From: Pseudomonadota bacterium | GTDB taxonomy: Bacteria > Desulfobacterota > Desulfobulbia > Desulfobulbales > Desulfocapsaceae | Direction of reading: 5' to 3' | DNA: 64,000 nt | Assembly: GCA_023412495.1 (NCBI GenBank) | Contig: JAEYNP010000145.1 | Location: 1-64,000 of the forward strand | Part shown: in pieces, positions 1-7,522 of the stretch | How the letters are laid out: every line of letters begins with the position of its first letter | How positions within the stretch are numbered: the first letter of the stretch is position 1 | The notes under the pieces: model-generated | Databases searched by the model: none | The model's input: only the letters and a program-made list of their open reading frames with translations | What the model was told of the DNA's origin: nothing | Program-made: the position numbers and the translations under genes

Positions 1-28
1 CAGTCCTCAGTCCTCAGTCCTCAGTCTA
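1..28. repeat. 7-nt tandem array (CAGTCCT unit), about four copies
   Basis: Four near-perfect copies of a CAGTCCT heptamer run from the window edge into the stop codon of the small minus-strand ORF at 26-160. The same style of heptamer array occurs near 7031, 7456, 13464, 27360, 36020 and 56578. The array may continue upstream of the window. Confidence 0.8.
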
Positions 29-160
29 CAGCGGCCTCCACACCTCTTCCCATATGGTCAGGGGCTGCGGCACGGGATCACTGTTCACCAGCACGTCCCG
101 GATCTCGGCAAGGAAGAAAAGAATGAACAGGAACACGATACAATGAAAAAGTTGGGCCAT
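26..160 (-). CDS. 44-residue predicted single-pass membrane protein
   Basis: Short ORF that encodes MAQLFHCIVFLFILFFLAEI, then a polar tail ending EEVWRPL. Residues 4-18 are almost purely hydrophobic, so a single membrane helix or uncleaved anchor is likely. The ATG (158-160) is preceded on the minus strand by AGGGAGA at good spacing, which is the main reason to accept so short a frame. It lies downstream of pspABC on the same strand, about 610 bp away with repeats and a hairpin between, so membership of the psp operon is not shown. E. coli psp operons also end with small proteins (PspD, PspE), but I see no sequence match. Function unknown. Confidence 0.4.
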   Translation of the reverse strand: MAQLFHCIVFLFILFFLAEIRDVLVNSDPVPQPLTIWEEVWRPL

Positions 161-204
161 GGCCGTCTCCCTGCAGATGGTGGATATGTGTCGAAACATC
201 CTCT

Positions 205-268
205 GTAACTATTCAACTCGGGATCGAAACCGGTATCGCTATCGGGGTCACTGTTGCTGAATAGTTAC
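205..268. repeat. CGATAGCGAT-type repeat, copy 1, with GTAACTATTCA terminal inverted repeat
   Basis: The ends are exact 11-bp inverted repeats, GTAACTATTCA (205-215) and TGAATAGTTAC (258-268). Between them lie overlapping GGATCGAAA, CGGTATCGCTATCGG words. The same end (GCTGAATAGTTAC) closes the copy upstream of pspA at about 2236-2248. Other family members are near 327, 2140, 21141, 21358 and 40070. Confidence 0.6.
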
Positions 269-326
269 CATCCTCTCTGTATTATAGGAGACTTTTGGTG
301 CCGGGCGATACCTCTAAATGGAAATA

Positions 327-445
327 GTTATGGATCAATCTCGATTTCGATAGCGATAGCGTCCCCATGTTGTCCTCCATATGAATTTATTGTTGCGCCT
401 CAGTACCTCGGTATCGCTATCGCTATCGAATAAGAAGGAGGGTTC
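327..445. repeat. CGATAGCGAT-type repeat, copy 2, joined to a copy of the pspA leader
   Basis: Begins with AATAGTTAT and CGATTTCGATAGCGATAGCG. From about 366 to 445 it runs parallel to 2103-2197: GTTGTCCTCCAT (the pspA ribosome-binding site on the minus strand), an AT-rich stretch, TCGGTATCGCTATCGCTA, then GAATAAGAAGG and GGTTCGA. So the block contains a degenerate copy of the leader directly in front of pspA, without pspA itself. Confidence 0.55.
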
Positions 446-504
446 GACCAAGATTTTCAGTGCCGCGCGCCTCAATATGGAGGAAATTGTGGATCGTATC
501 TCGA

Positions 505-704
505 TTGATCGTTCCCACCGTGATCGTTCCCACGCTCCAGCGTCACGAATTGACGGAAGACTCGCCCGAGCATTGACGGCATTCTCGGGGGGCGTGGAAT
601 TTTCCAGGACTACCGGAGCTGTTGGGACAGATTCGTGGCTCTGAATGAAACGGGACGCGGGAGCGTCCAAAGCCGCATTCCCACGCTGGAGCGTGGGAAT
701 GATC
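505..704. repeat. Paired GTTCCCACGCTCCAGCGTGGGAAC palindromic elements
   Basis: The 5' part (505-547) has two GATCGTTCCCAC words and an incomplete palindrome. The 3' part (637-704) runs GGCTCTGAATGAAACGGGAC, GCGGGAGCGTCC, then ATTCCCACGCTGGAGCGTGG and GAATGATC. The whole 3' module recurs in opposite orientation at 56837-56906. I know this type of palindrome as a widespread intergenic repeat in Proteobacteria. I see no gene between the two parts. Confidence 0.65.
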
Positions 705-740
705 AAAGGCCATCTGCGCCTTGGGCAGATGACCTTTTTT
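705..740. terminator. Hairpin between psp operon and upstream repeats
   Basis: AAAGGCCATCTGC (705-717) faces GCAGATGACCTTT (725-737) with one mismatch and a 7-nt loop. A T run follows on the plus strand, while on the minus strand, downstream of pspC, only CCTTT follows. It could end pspABC transcription or stop read-in from the repeat region. Confidence 0.45.
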
Positions 741-774
741 GGGAGTACGTTGGAGAAATGCTGGAGGAAGTGCC

Positions 775-1158
775 TTACTTGCCCTCGAAGCGGCGTTTCC
801 ACTCGTATTCCCTGCCGGTGACCTCATCCTCCATGCGCCGGATCCTCCGGTCGAGGTCGCGGAATTTTCGTTTCAACCGCTCGGCCGCGCTCATCGGCGA
901 GTTGACATAGCTGTCGTAAAACTCGCGCTCGTCGTCGCTGGCGATGGGTCTCACCGGCTCCGGCTTCATGATGAAGGCGGCGATCAGATAGACGCCGATC
1001 ACCGGCCAGAAGCCTGTGAAGATGAACATGACGACAAGCATCATGCGCACCCAGAACACCGGGAAGTCGAAATGGTCCGCGAGACCCCGGCACACCCCGA
1101 AGATGACGCCGTCGCGGGAGCGGTAGAGGCCTCCCTCTCTTGTGCAGTATTTCGTCAT
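775..1158 (-). CDS. pspC: Phage shock protein C (PspC), membrane-stress operon
   Basis: A 127-residue protein with the canonical PspC domain at residues about 7-65: a short motif (REGGLYRSRDGVIFGVCRGL), then a hydrophobic segment with FWVRMMLVVMFIFTGFWPVI. The C-terminal half is charged and predicted helical. E. coli PspC has 119 residues. In known systems PspB and PspC sit in the inner membrane and pull PspA off PspF when the membrane is damaged. The start codon overlaps the pspB stop as ATGA, which points to translational coupling. It is the last recognisable psp gene here. Confidence 0.9.
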   Translation of the reverse strand: MTKYCTREGGLYRSRDGVIFGVCRGLADHFDFPVFWVRMMLVVMFIFTGFWPVIGVYLIAAFIMKPEPVRPIASDDEREFYDSYVNSPMSAAERLKRKFRDLDRRIRRMEDEVTGREYEWKRRFEGK

Positions 1159-1391
1159 TTTTTGTATCCTTCCTTTTCCCGATCTGCCATCAGGATTGTT
1201 TCAAGGGATTCGATCCGTTCTTCCATGCGCTCCATCCCCTGGTAAATCTCCTGGATTATTGCAGCTTCTTCGCTGTCGCTGCCCCGCGGCCGGCTGCGGG
1301 TCTTGAGGAGCACCAGCACGGTTCCGCAGATCAAAGTGGCGAGCGCGATGAGCGAGCCGAAGACGATGGAGACGACAATGATACTGATCAT
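1155..1391 (-). CDS. pspB: Phage shock protein B (PspB)
   Basis: A 78-residue protein with one N-terminal membrane helix (residues about 3-28) followed by a cytoplasmic coiled-coil with heptad spacing (EEAAIIQEIYQGMERMEERI). That layout and length match PspB (E. coli 74 residues). It would act with PspC as the membrane sensor that recruits PspA. It lies 46 bp after pspA and overlaps pspC by ATGA, so the three form one operon on the minus strand. Confidence 0.88.
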   Translation of the reverse strand: MISIIVVSIVFGSLIALATLICGTVLVLLKTRSRPRGSDSEEAAIIQEIYQGMERMEERIESLETILMADREKEGYKK

Positions 1392-1437
1392 ATTGAGCTA
1401 CTCCTCTCGAATGTTCCGGTAAGTCAAGGAAATCGGG

Positions 1438-2109
1438 TTATCCTTCTTTACTGTATTGAGCGGCCTTGATCTTCGCAAGCTCGTTTTCGATCTCATCGTC
1501 GGTGGCGAGTTCGTTGAATTCCTCCTCGATGGTCGGCTTCTTTGCAGCGGTGTTAACCAACTCGGCCTCGGCCTCCATCCGCTCGATCCGGCTCTCCAGC
1601 TGTTCGAAGCGGGCCATGGTGTCGCTGCTCGTGCTGCGCCGGATTTCCTCCTGCGCCCGTTTCTTGCCGGTGGCACGCTTATGCCGCTGGACCAGCAGCC
1701 GCTTTTTTTCCTTGGCGCTGTTGAGTTTGTTCTCCAACTCGGCGATATCCTCCTGGTACTGATGGATGAGATTGCCGAATTCCGTGTGCTCGTGCTCGAG
1801 CGCCTCCTTCGCCTGAGTGAAGCGCCGTTTCTCGACAAGCGCCTCGCGGGCCAGGTTGTCGCGACCCTTGGCGACGGCGAGAGCCGCCCGCCCGTCCCAA
1901 AGGTCGACCTTGCCGCCGATCTCCTCGAGTTTCCTCTCCAGCTTCTTGCGACCGGCGATAACCGCGGCGCAGGAGGATTTCAGCTCGATGAGGGTGTCCT
2001 CCATTTCCTGGATCATCAGTTTAATCAGCTTTTCCGGATCCTCGGCTCGATCCAGCATGGAATTGATATTGGCGCTTACTATGTCCCTGAAGCGGGTAAA
2101 AATGCCCAT
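1438..2109 (-). CDS. pspA: Phage shock protein A (PspA/IM30 family)
   Basis: A 223-residue, almost wholly alpha-helical coiled-coil protein, close to the 222 residues of E. coli PspA. The N-terminus (MGIFTRFRDIVSANINSMLD) is the usual membrane-binding amphipathic helix, followed by AEDPEKLIKLMIQEMEDTL. In the family PspA binds and inhibits the sigma-54 activator PspF at rest, and coats stressed inner membrane when released. GGAGGACAAC just before the ATG is a strong ribosome-binding site. A sigma-54 promoter lies at 2259-2274 and pspF is divergent, the standard control circuit. Confidence 0.95.
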   Translation of the reverse strand: MGIFTRFRDIVSANINSMLDRAEDPEKLIKLMIQEMEDTLIELKSSCAAVIAGRKKLERKLEEIGGKVDLWDGRAALAVAKGRDNLAREALVEKRRFTQAKEALEHEHTEFGNLIHQYQEDIAELENKLNSAKEKKRLLVQRHKRATGKKRAQEEIRRSTSSDTMARFEQLESRIERMEAEAELVNTAAKKPTIEEEFNELATDDEIENELAKIKAAQYSKEG

Positions 2110-2127
2110 TGTTGTCCTCCATTAGAA

Positions 2128-2248
2128 TTATGGTTTGCACCTCGAAGACTCGGTATCGGTATCGCTATCGCTAGCGAATAAGAAGGTAGGTTCGATCCCG
2201 ATCCCGATCCCGATACCGATTTCGAGATGCGTGCGCTGAATAGTTACA
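2128..2248. repeat. CGATAGCGAT-type repeat, copy 3, inside the pspA leader
   Basis: Contains CGGTATCGGTATCGCTATCG, a GAATAAGAAGG spacer, three tandem GATCCC words and CGATACCGATTTCGAG, ending GCTGAATAGTTAC. It lies between the sigma-54 promoter and the pspA start, so it would be transcribed as 5' leader and can fold on itself (CGGTATCGG against CCGATACCG). Confidence 0.6.
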
Positions 2249-2258
2249 CCTCGGTATG

Positions 2259-2274
2259 AGCAGGAACCATGCCA
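2259..2274 (-). promoter_or_regulatory. Sigma-54 (-24/-12) promoter of pspABC
   Basis: On the minus strand the bases read TGGCATGGTTCCTGCT, which is GG-N10-GC and matches the TGGCAC-N5-TTGCW consensus well. Transcription would begin near 2248 and run through the repeat-rich leader into pspA. The adjacent pspF supplies the sigma-54 activator. Confidence 0.75.
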
Positions 2275-2320
2275 CCCGGGCGAAAATGAAAAATGGAGTA
2301 ATTTCAAGTATTTTAGTTGT

Positions 2321-2349
2321 TTGACAGATAACAGCGTTCCGGTTATTAT
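2321..2349 (+). promoter_or_regulatory. Sigma-70 promoter of pspF
   Basis: TTGACA (2321-2326), exactly 17 nt, TATTAT (2344-2349), about 35 nt before the pspF start. It faces away from the pspA promoter. In E. coli PspF represses its own gene from sites in this interval. Confidence 0.65.
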
Positions 2350-2389
2350 TACCAATATCAGGTAATATTAACCAGCAAATGGGAATAAA

Positions 2390-3430
2390 ATGAACAATGA
2401 CACCGTCTTTTCCTCTTCCCGAGGCGAGGCCCTCGGTCAGTCGGAGGCATTTCTTGATTTCCAGGAGCGTATCTCACGGGTGGCGCCAGTCGACCGGCCG
2501 GTCCTGATCCTGGGAGAGCGGGGGACCGGCAAGGAACTGGCCGCCAGCCGCCTGCACTATCTCTCCAAAAGATGGCAGGGGCCCTTTGTGACCCTGAACT
2601 GCGCGACGCTGGCGCCTACGCTCATCGAGTCGGAACTGTTCGGCTACGAGAGGGGCGCCTTCACCGGGGCAGAGCGGCGCCGGACAGGTCGATTCGAAGC
2701 GGCCGACGGCGGGACCCTTTTTCTCGACGAAATCGGCTCGATCCCCATGGAGGCACAGGAAAAGATCCTCCGGGTTGTCGAGTACGGCGTGTTCGAGCGG
2801 GTGGGAAGTTCCGCGCCGGTGGAGGTGGACGTCCGCATCGTCGGGGCGACCAATGCCGATCTGGTGGCGATGGCGGCGGGCGGGAGGTTCAAGCGGGACC
2901 TGCTCGACCGCCTGTCCTTCGAGGTGCTCTTCCTGCCGCCGCTCCGCGCCCGCGGCGAGGATATCGTGCTGCTTGCCGACCATTTCGCCGCCCGGATGGC
3001 CTATGAACTCGGCCGATCCGGCGCAGTGCGCTTTTCCGAGGCGGCCAAGGCGGCGCTCACCGGGCACAGCTGGCCGGGCAATATCCGCGAGTTGAAAAAC
3101 GTGGTTGAGCGGGCGGTCTATCGTGCCGAGGCCGGGCGGATCGAGGAGGTGATTTTCGATCCTTTCGTCTCCCCCTACACAACCCTGCCGGATCCGGTCG
3201 GCGAGGCGGCTGCCCCACAGGCCGTCGCAACCTTGGCAAAGAAGAGGAAGGCCCTTTCCCTGGAGGAGGCAGTCGCCGGCCTGGAGATCTCCATGCTGCG
3301 CGAGGCCCTGGCGGAAGCCCGCTACAACCAGCGCAAGGCGGCGGCCCGGCTGGGCCTCACCTACGATCAGCTGCGCGGCAAGATCCGCAAATACGGCGAA
3401 GGCCTGTTCGGAAGCGAAAACGCCGTGTGA
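2390..3430 (+). CDS. pspF: Psp operon transcriptional activator PspF (sigma-54 dependent AAA+)
   Basis: A 346-residue bacterial enhancer-binding protein that starts directly with the AAA+ domain and has no receiver or sensor domain, as PspF does. Visible motifs are Walker A (GERGTGKE, residues about 43-50), the sigma-54-contacting loop GAFTGA (residues about 92-97), Walker B (GGTLFLDEIG), and a C-terminal Fis-type helix-turn-helix near residues 300-340 (NQRKAAARLGLTYDQLRGKI). Activity is normally held off by bound PspA. Divergent position to pspABC and the sigma-54 promoter between them support the assignment over other activators of this family. Confidence 0.92.
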   Translation: MNNDTVFSSSRGEALGQSEAFLDFQERISRVAPVDRPVLILGERGTGKELAASRLHYLSKRWQGPFVTLNCATLAPTLIESELFGYERGAFTGAERRRTGRFEAADGGTLFLDEIGSIPMEAQEKILRVVEYGVFERVGSSAPVEVDVRIVGATNADLVAMAAGGRFKRDLLDRLSFEVLFLPPLRARGEDIVLLADHFAARMAYELGRSGAVRFSEAAKAALTGHSWPGNIRELKNVVERAVYRAEAGRIEEVIFDPFVSPYTTLPDPVGEAAAPQAVATLAKKRKALSLEEAVAGLEISMLREALAEARYNQRKAAARLGLTYDQLRGKIRKYGEGLFGSENAV

Positions 3431-3462
3431 AGCTGTTTGTCTTCTCCCGATTTTCATGCAAG

Positions 3463-3568
3463 GAGCCTGTCGGATCATAGCAATTTTTTCTCAGATCGAG
3501 GCATTCCCGAAAATAAAGCGTAGTCATAACGAAGAGATGCGGAAAATGGCATATTCCGACAGACCTCT
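3463..3568. repeat. MITE-like element, copy 1 (GAGCCTGTCGG ends)
   Basis: About 106 bp, starting GAGCCTGTCGGATCATAGCA and ending in the inverted form GGCATATTCCGACAGACCTC. A second copy is at 15219-15318. The first 40 bp of the two copies are nearly identical; the middles differ. No ORF inside. Confidence 0.65.
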
Positions 3569-3570
3569 AG

Positions 3571-3643
3571 CCCAGCTGAGCTGGATAAATACCTTCACGA
3601 AATTCATTTCCAAAAAACAAGAAATGAATTTCTATGGTACTAA
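3571..3643 (+). repeat. Two-hairpin repeat element, copy 1
   Basis: A small hairpin (CCAGC-TGA-GCTGG) is followed by TAAATACCTTCACG and a long hairpin whose arms are GAAATTCATTTC and GAAATGAATTTC, closed by GGTAC. Other copies are at 15140-15215, 53075-53149 (minus) and, partly, 11620-11652. The arms differ between copies by paired changes. The ATG at 3634 belongs to this repeat, so it is not a good start for the next gene. Confidence 0.65.
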
Positions 3644-3705
3644 TAGATGAGGCAGGAGTCGCACGAACGGATTACCGAGGACTATTGCGGAAGCATGGGA
3701 ATCTC

Positions 3706-4509
3706 ATGAGCGGATTGAAGAGAAAGATACTATTGTCGATCTGGCTGATGCTCGCATTACCGGGATTGGTATCAGGCAGCGAAGACTCGAAGCGGGTGAC
3801 CCTGGCGACGCTGACGGACTTCGCTCCCTACTGCTTTCCCAAGGACAGGGCGGTCTTCATCCCCGTCGAGCACATCCCGCCGGGGTCCGATTCCCTGCAA
3901 CTGCAGGGCTACAGCTGGGATGTGGTGCGGGAGAGCTTTCACGCGATGGGCTATGCCGTCAGCCTGATGGTGGTCCCCTGGGAGCGGGGCATCCATTACC
4001 TGGCCAACGGCAAGGTGGATTTGGTCTTCCCGGCCAACAAGACCTTCGAGCGCGAGCCGGAGTATGTCTTTTCCCAGGAGTTTGTCGATCAGATAGAGAC
4101 GGTCGTCTACATGCCGCGGGACGAGCATTTTGTCTGGGAAGGGATCGAATCCCTGGAGGGGCTGTCGATCGGCTTCGTCCGGGGCTGGGCCTACGGCAAA
4201 CGCTGGGAGGGCGCCGATCGGATCGTCAAGGAGTCGACCGACTCGATTCTCCAGGGCTTCGAGATGCTGAGCAACGGCCGGCTGGTGGGTCTTGCCGGCT
4301 ACAAACTAGCCTACGATCATGTGCTGAAGACCACGGGGCGTGCTCATCTATACAAAGTGGTCGGCCGGTTCGATACCATCGACGAGTATCTGATGGGTCG
4401 CAAGGAGTCGCTGGATAATCGCGAGCTGCTGCAAGCTTTCGACGAGGGCAAGCGAAAGATCAGGGATAACGGTATCCTGCGGGAAATAGAGGAAAAATGG
4501 CAACAATAG
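3706..4509 (+). CDS. Periplasmic solute-binding protein (SBP family 3 type)
   Basis: A 267-residue secreted protein. The start at 3706 gives a good signal peptide (MSGLKRKILLSIWLMLALPG, cleaved near VSGSEDS); the upstream ATG at 3634 lies in a repeat. The mature part has the family-3 extracellular binding fold: TLATLTDFAPYCF, an LQGYSWDVVRESF segment, WERGIHYLANGKVDLVFPA, and LSIGFVRGWAYG. Family members bind amino acids or similar small solutes; the ligand cannot be read from sequence. No ABC permease is nearby. The next gene is a membrane histidine kinase, so a sensing role feeding that kinase is as likely as transport. Confidence 0.75.
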   Translation: MSGLKRKILLSIWLMLALPGLVSGSEDSKRVTLATLTDFAPYCFPKDRAVFIPVEHIPPGSDSLQLQGYSWDVVRESFHAMGYAVSLMVVPWERGIHYLANGKVDLVFPANKTFEREPEYVFSQEFVDQIETVVYMPRDEHFVWEGIESLEGLSIGFVRGWAYGKRWEGADRIVKESTDSILQGFEMLSNGRLVGLAGYKLAYDHVLKTTGRAHLYKVVGRFDTIDEYLMGRKESLDNRELLQAFDEGKRKIRDNGILREIEEKWQQ

Positions 4510-4623
4510 CCCGGATTTCTCACCAGCCGAGGTTGCCGTGGATGCGAGGCGCGAAGCAAGCTGCCATAGTGGGCCTATGCAGCTTGCTATGCAACGCTGC
4601 AGACGCGGTAAGATCGGCTGGCC

Positions 4624-7020
4624 TTGGTGAACATTATTTACGATTTCAAACAAGAGCAAGTCGAGTCTAACGCGGTGAAATATAATCAACTTTTTGAAAA
4701 TCGACACAATGTTCATGGGAAATCCGGGCTAGCGCCGGCTTTGAAAAAAAGCCTTAGCCGCAGATTCAGCCTGGCCCTGATCGGCGTCGTCACGGTGATC
4801 CTCGTCTTTTTTTCCGGCATGGTCATCTGGTACAACCTCGAGCGCAAGGAGGGAGAGCTTCAGGGCCAGCAGGAGCTGGCCCGGCAGCTGGCCGAAACGT
4901 CGCTGCCCGAGGCTGTCTGGCAGCTCGATCACCGGTCTATCAACGACATCTTGCGGGCGATCCTTACCAACGATGCGATCATGTACGCCAGGGTCCTGGT
5001 CGAGGGGAACGTGGTCGCGAGCCAGGTGAAGCCGGGCGAGGAAGGCAAGGACCTCGGGAGTTACCGGAATTCCTCGTCCTACCTGGTAAGCTCCGCCGAT
5101 ATCGCCCGCGATGGATATCAGGTCGGCAGACTCGAACTGGTCATGTCGAGGGATGCGATCTACCGGGAAGCGATTTCCGCCACCATGAGCATCATCGGGC
5201 TGCTCTTCATGCTCATCATCGCCATCCTGATCACCTCCATCTTCATTCTCCGCCATTACATCTTCAAGCCGCTGGCGCTGCTGGAGAAATCCGCGGAGTT
5301 GATAGCGGCCGGCAATCTGGAGACGCCGATCCACATCGGCGAAAACGACGAGATCGGCGCTCTCGCCGCCACCTTCGAGGTGATGACGACTCACCTGAAA
5401 GAGAGCTTTCAGAATCTGGAAGAGAAGGTGAGGGATAGAACTGCCGACCTCTCCCGGGCCAAGCTCGCCGCGGAGCAAACCAGCTGCAACCTCGCGGTGG
5501 TGGGGGCGGAACTGCAGGCCCTGCTCGACAACTCGCCGGTGGGAATAATGTTTGTCGACAACAAGCTGCTCATCAAACGGGTCAACTCGGAAATGGAGAA
5601 GATCACCGGCTATCGGACCGAGGAACTGGTCGGTCGCACTACCCGACATCTGTATGCGACCGATGAGGCCTACGAAGCGATGCTCAAAAAGGTCGCCCCG
5701 GTGCTCAAGAGACTCGGCTTCTGCGAGGTCCGCGGCAACATGCGGCGCAAGGACGGCAGCGAGGCTATCTGCCGGCTGCGCGGGCGGTTCGTTCCGTCCG
5801 AGGGGGGGCTCGAAGGGGTAGTCTGGAGCGTGGAGGACATCACCGGCCGCATCAAGATGGAAAATGAGCTGCTGCGGGCGATGAAGCGGGAGTCGGTAAA
5901 CGTTCTGGCCGGCGGCATCGCCCATGATTTCAACAACATCCTCTTGGCGGTCATCGGCAACCTGTCGCTCGCCGAGCGTCTGGCGGGCAAGCAAAGCCCG
6001 GTGATCGAGTATATCCAGGCCGCCCAGAAGGCCTCGCTCAGGGCCAAGGACCTGACGGTAAAACTCCTGACCTTCGCCAAAGGCGGTGAGCCGGTCAAGG
6101 CTACGGCCGCCCTGCCGGATCTGGTACGATATGCCGTGGGCTTCGTCCTCTCCGGCAGCAACGTGAAGTGCAATTTCGTGGTTCCGGACGATCTCTGGCC
6201 GGTTTCCATGGACAAAGACCAGATCAGTCAGGTCATCCAGGCCCTGGTGCGGAATGCCGACCAGTCCATGCCCGATGGGGGCTCGATCACCGTGGCCTTC
6301 GCCAACCGCGAACTGATGGACGGGGAGGTGCCGGGGCTTTTTCCTGGCCGTTATGTCCAGGTATCGCTCGCCGACAGGGGGCACGGTATCGAGGGGGAGA
6401 ATATCGAGCGGATCTTCGATCCCTATTTCTCCACCAAGGAAAAGGACTCCAACAAGGGGAGCGGTCTCAGTCTGGCCATCGTCCAGTCGATCATCCACAA
6501 GCATGAAGGCCGGATTCTGGTGGAATCGACCCCCGGTCAGGGCACGACCTTCACCTTGTTTTTGCCGGCGCTGACTCACGCCGACCTGCCGGCCCCGGCC
6601 GACTCGCCCATTCTGCCGAGCGGAAAGGGGACGGTGCTGGTTATGGATGACGACCAGGATATCCAGGTGCTGGTGGCGGAAATGCTGTCACATATGGGCT
6701 ATAGCACCCGGTCGGTCTATGACGGCAGGGAGGCGATCGATGTCTACCGCCGGGCCATGGAGCAGGGCGGCGGTTTTGTCGGGGTGATTATGGACCTCAC
6801 CATTCCCGGCGGGATGGGAGGAAAGGAGGCCGTGGTCGAGCTGCTGCGCCTCGACCCGCTGGCAAAGGTGATCGCCACCAGCGGCTATGTCAACGATCCG
6901 GTGCTGCTCAACCATCGGGACTACGGCTTTCACGGCTTCATCGCCAAGCCCTACCAGCTGCTCGAGCTGAACCGGGTAATGAATGCGGTGGTGGGGAAGC
7001 AGGGGAAGGTTGCGGCCTGA
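4624..7020 (+). CDS. Hybrid sensor histidine kinase with PAS and C-terminal receiver
   Basis: A 798-residue protein: membrane helix at about 48-69, a periplasmic sensor region of about 110 residues, a second helix at about 187-208, HAMP, coiled-coil, PAS at about 298-412, then a HisKA domain with phospho-acceptor H434 ([11 protein letters not shown]), an ATPase domain ([24 protein letters not shown]), and a receiver with D724 and K775. The start is uncertain: the frame opens with TTG at 4624 and GTG at 4627 is close, with no clear ribosome-binding site and no later ATG before the first helix. It follows the periplasmic binding protein by about 110 bp. No output regulator is adjacent. Confidence 0.85.
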   Translation: MVNIIYDFKQEQVESNAVKYNQLFENRHNVHGKSGLAPALKKSLSRRFSLALIGVVTVILVFFSGMVIWYNLERKEGELQGQQELARQLAETSLPEAVWQLDHRSINDILRAILTNDAIMYARVLVEGNVVASQVKPGEEGKDLGSYRNSSSYLVSSADIARDGYQVGRLELVMSRDAIYREAISATMSIIGLLFMLIIAILITSIFILRHYIFKPLALLEKSAELIAAGNLETPIHIGENDEIGALAATFEVMTTHLKESFQNLEEKVRDRTADLSRAKLAAEQTSCNLAVVGAELQALLDNSPVGIMFVDNKLLIKRVNSEMEKITGYRTEELVGRTTRHLYATDEAYEAMLKKVAPVLKRLGFCEVRGNMRRKDGSEAICRLRGRFVPSEGGLEGVVWSVEDITGRIKMENELLRAMKRESVNVLAGGIAHDFNNILLAVIGNLSLAERLAGKQSPVIEYIQAAQKASLRAKDLTVKLLTFAKGGEPVKATAALPDLVRYAVGFVLSGSNVKCNFVVPDDLWPVSMDKDQISQVIQALVRNADQSMPDGGSITVAFANRELMDGEVPGLFPGRYVQVSLADRGHGIEGENIERIFDPYFSTKEKDSNKGSGLSLAIVQSIIHKHEGRILVESTPGQGTTFTLFLPALTHADLPAPADSPILPSGKGTVLVMDDDQDIQVLVAEMLSHMGYSTRSVYDGREAIDVYRRAMEQGGGFVGVIMDLTIPGGMGGKEAVVELLRLDPLAKVIATSGYVNDPVLLNHRDYGFHGFIAKPYQLLELNRVMNAVVGKQGKVAA

Positions 7021-7030
7021 CGGGGAACAA

Positions 7031-7065
7031 AAGGACTGAGCTCAAAGGACTGAGGACTGAGGAGA
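7031..7065 (+). repeat. 7-nt tandem array (GAGGACT unit), left of S23 pseudogene
   Basis: Heptamers AAGGACT, GAGCTCA, AAGGACT, GAGGACT, GAGGAGA begin 10 bp after the kinase stop. They are the reverse complement of the unit in the array at 7456-7517, so the two arrays form an inverted pair around the pseudogene. Confidence 0.7.
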
Positions 7066-7076
7066 GGAAAACAGTT

Positions 7077-7452
7077 ATGAGTAAAATTGAAAAGTTTGAA
7101 GATTTAATCGCTTGGCGGAAGGCGCGAGATCTGACCAAGCAAATTTACAATGTTACCCGACAAGGTGAATTTGCGAAGGATTTATGGTCTAAAAGACCAA
7201 ATACAACGAGCGTCGGTTTCCATCATGTCAACCATAGCGGAAGGATTCGAGCGTGGCGGTCGGGCAGAGTTTCATCAATTCCTTTCAACCGCCAAGGCTT
7301 CATGTGCCGAGGTTCGATCCCAACTTTACGTCGCTTTAGATGCAGGATATGTATCGCCACCTGTGTTTGACCAACTCCAATCCTTGGCCGAGGAAGTAGG
7401 TAGGATACTTGGAGGATTACGTGTGTCGGTGCAAAGGCAGCGCGACGAATAG
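7077..7452 (+). pseudogene. Four-helix-bundle (S23/23S rRNA intervening-sequence-type) protein, frameshifted
   Basis: Frame 1 gives [20 protein letters not shown] through GEFAKD, and frame 2 then continues [40 protein letters not shown] to the stop at 7452. Removing one base from the T/A run near 7179-7185 joins the frames as FAKD-Y-GLKDQ. The reconstructed protein of about 124 residues has the family's usual length and its conserved RASVSI and IAEG motifs. The family is known from intervening sequences in 23S rRNA genes and as stand-alone ORFs of unknown role. A sequencing error could also explain the shift. Confidence 0.75.
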
Positions 7453-7455
7453 GCA

Positions 7456-7517
7456 AGTCCTCAGCCCTCAGCCCTCAGCCCTCAGCCCTCAGTCCTCAGC
7501 CCTCAGTCCTCAGCACT
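7456..7517 (-). repeat. 7-nt tandem array (CAGCCCT/CAGTCCT unit), right of S23 pseudogene
   Basis: About eight or nine heptamers (TCAGCCC, TCAGTCC, TCAGCAC) lie between the pseudogene stop and the 3' end of the minus-strand oxidoreductase gene. Orientation is opposite to the array at 7031-7065. Confidence 0.8.
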
Positions 7518-7522
7518 CGTTT

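Noticed and set aside
3634..3705. Upstream start for the periplasmic binding protein
   Set aside because: This ATG belongs to the two-hairpin repeat, and a start here would bury the signal peptide.
1..7517. Heptamer arrays as CRISPR repeats
   Set aside because: Units are 7 nt in direct tandem without 25-40-bp spacers, and no cas gene is present.
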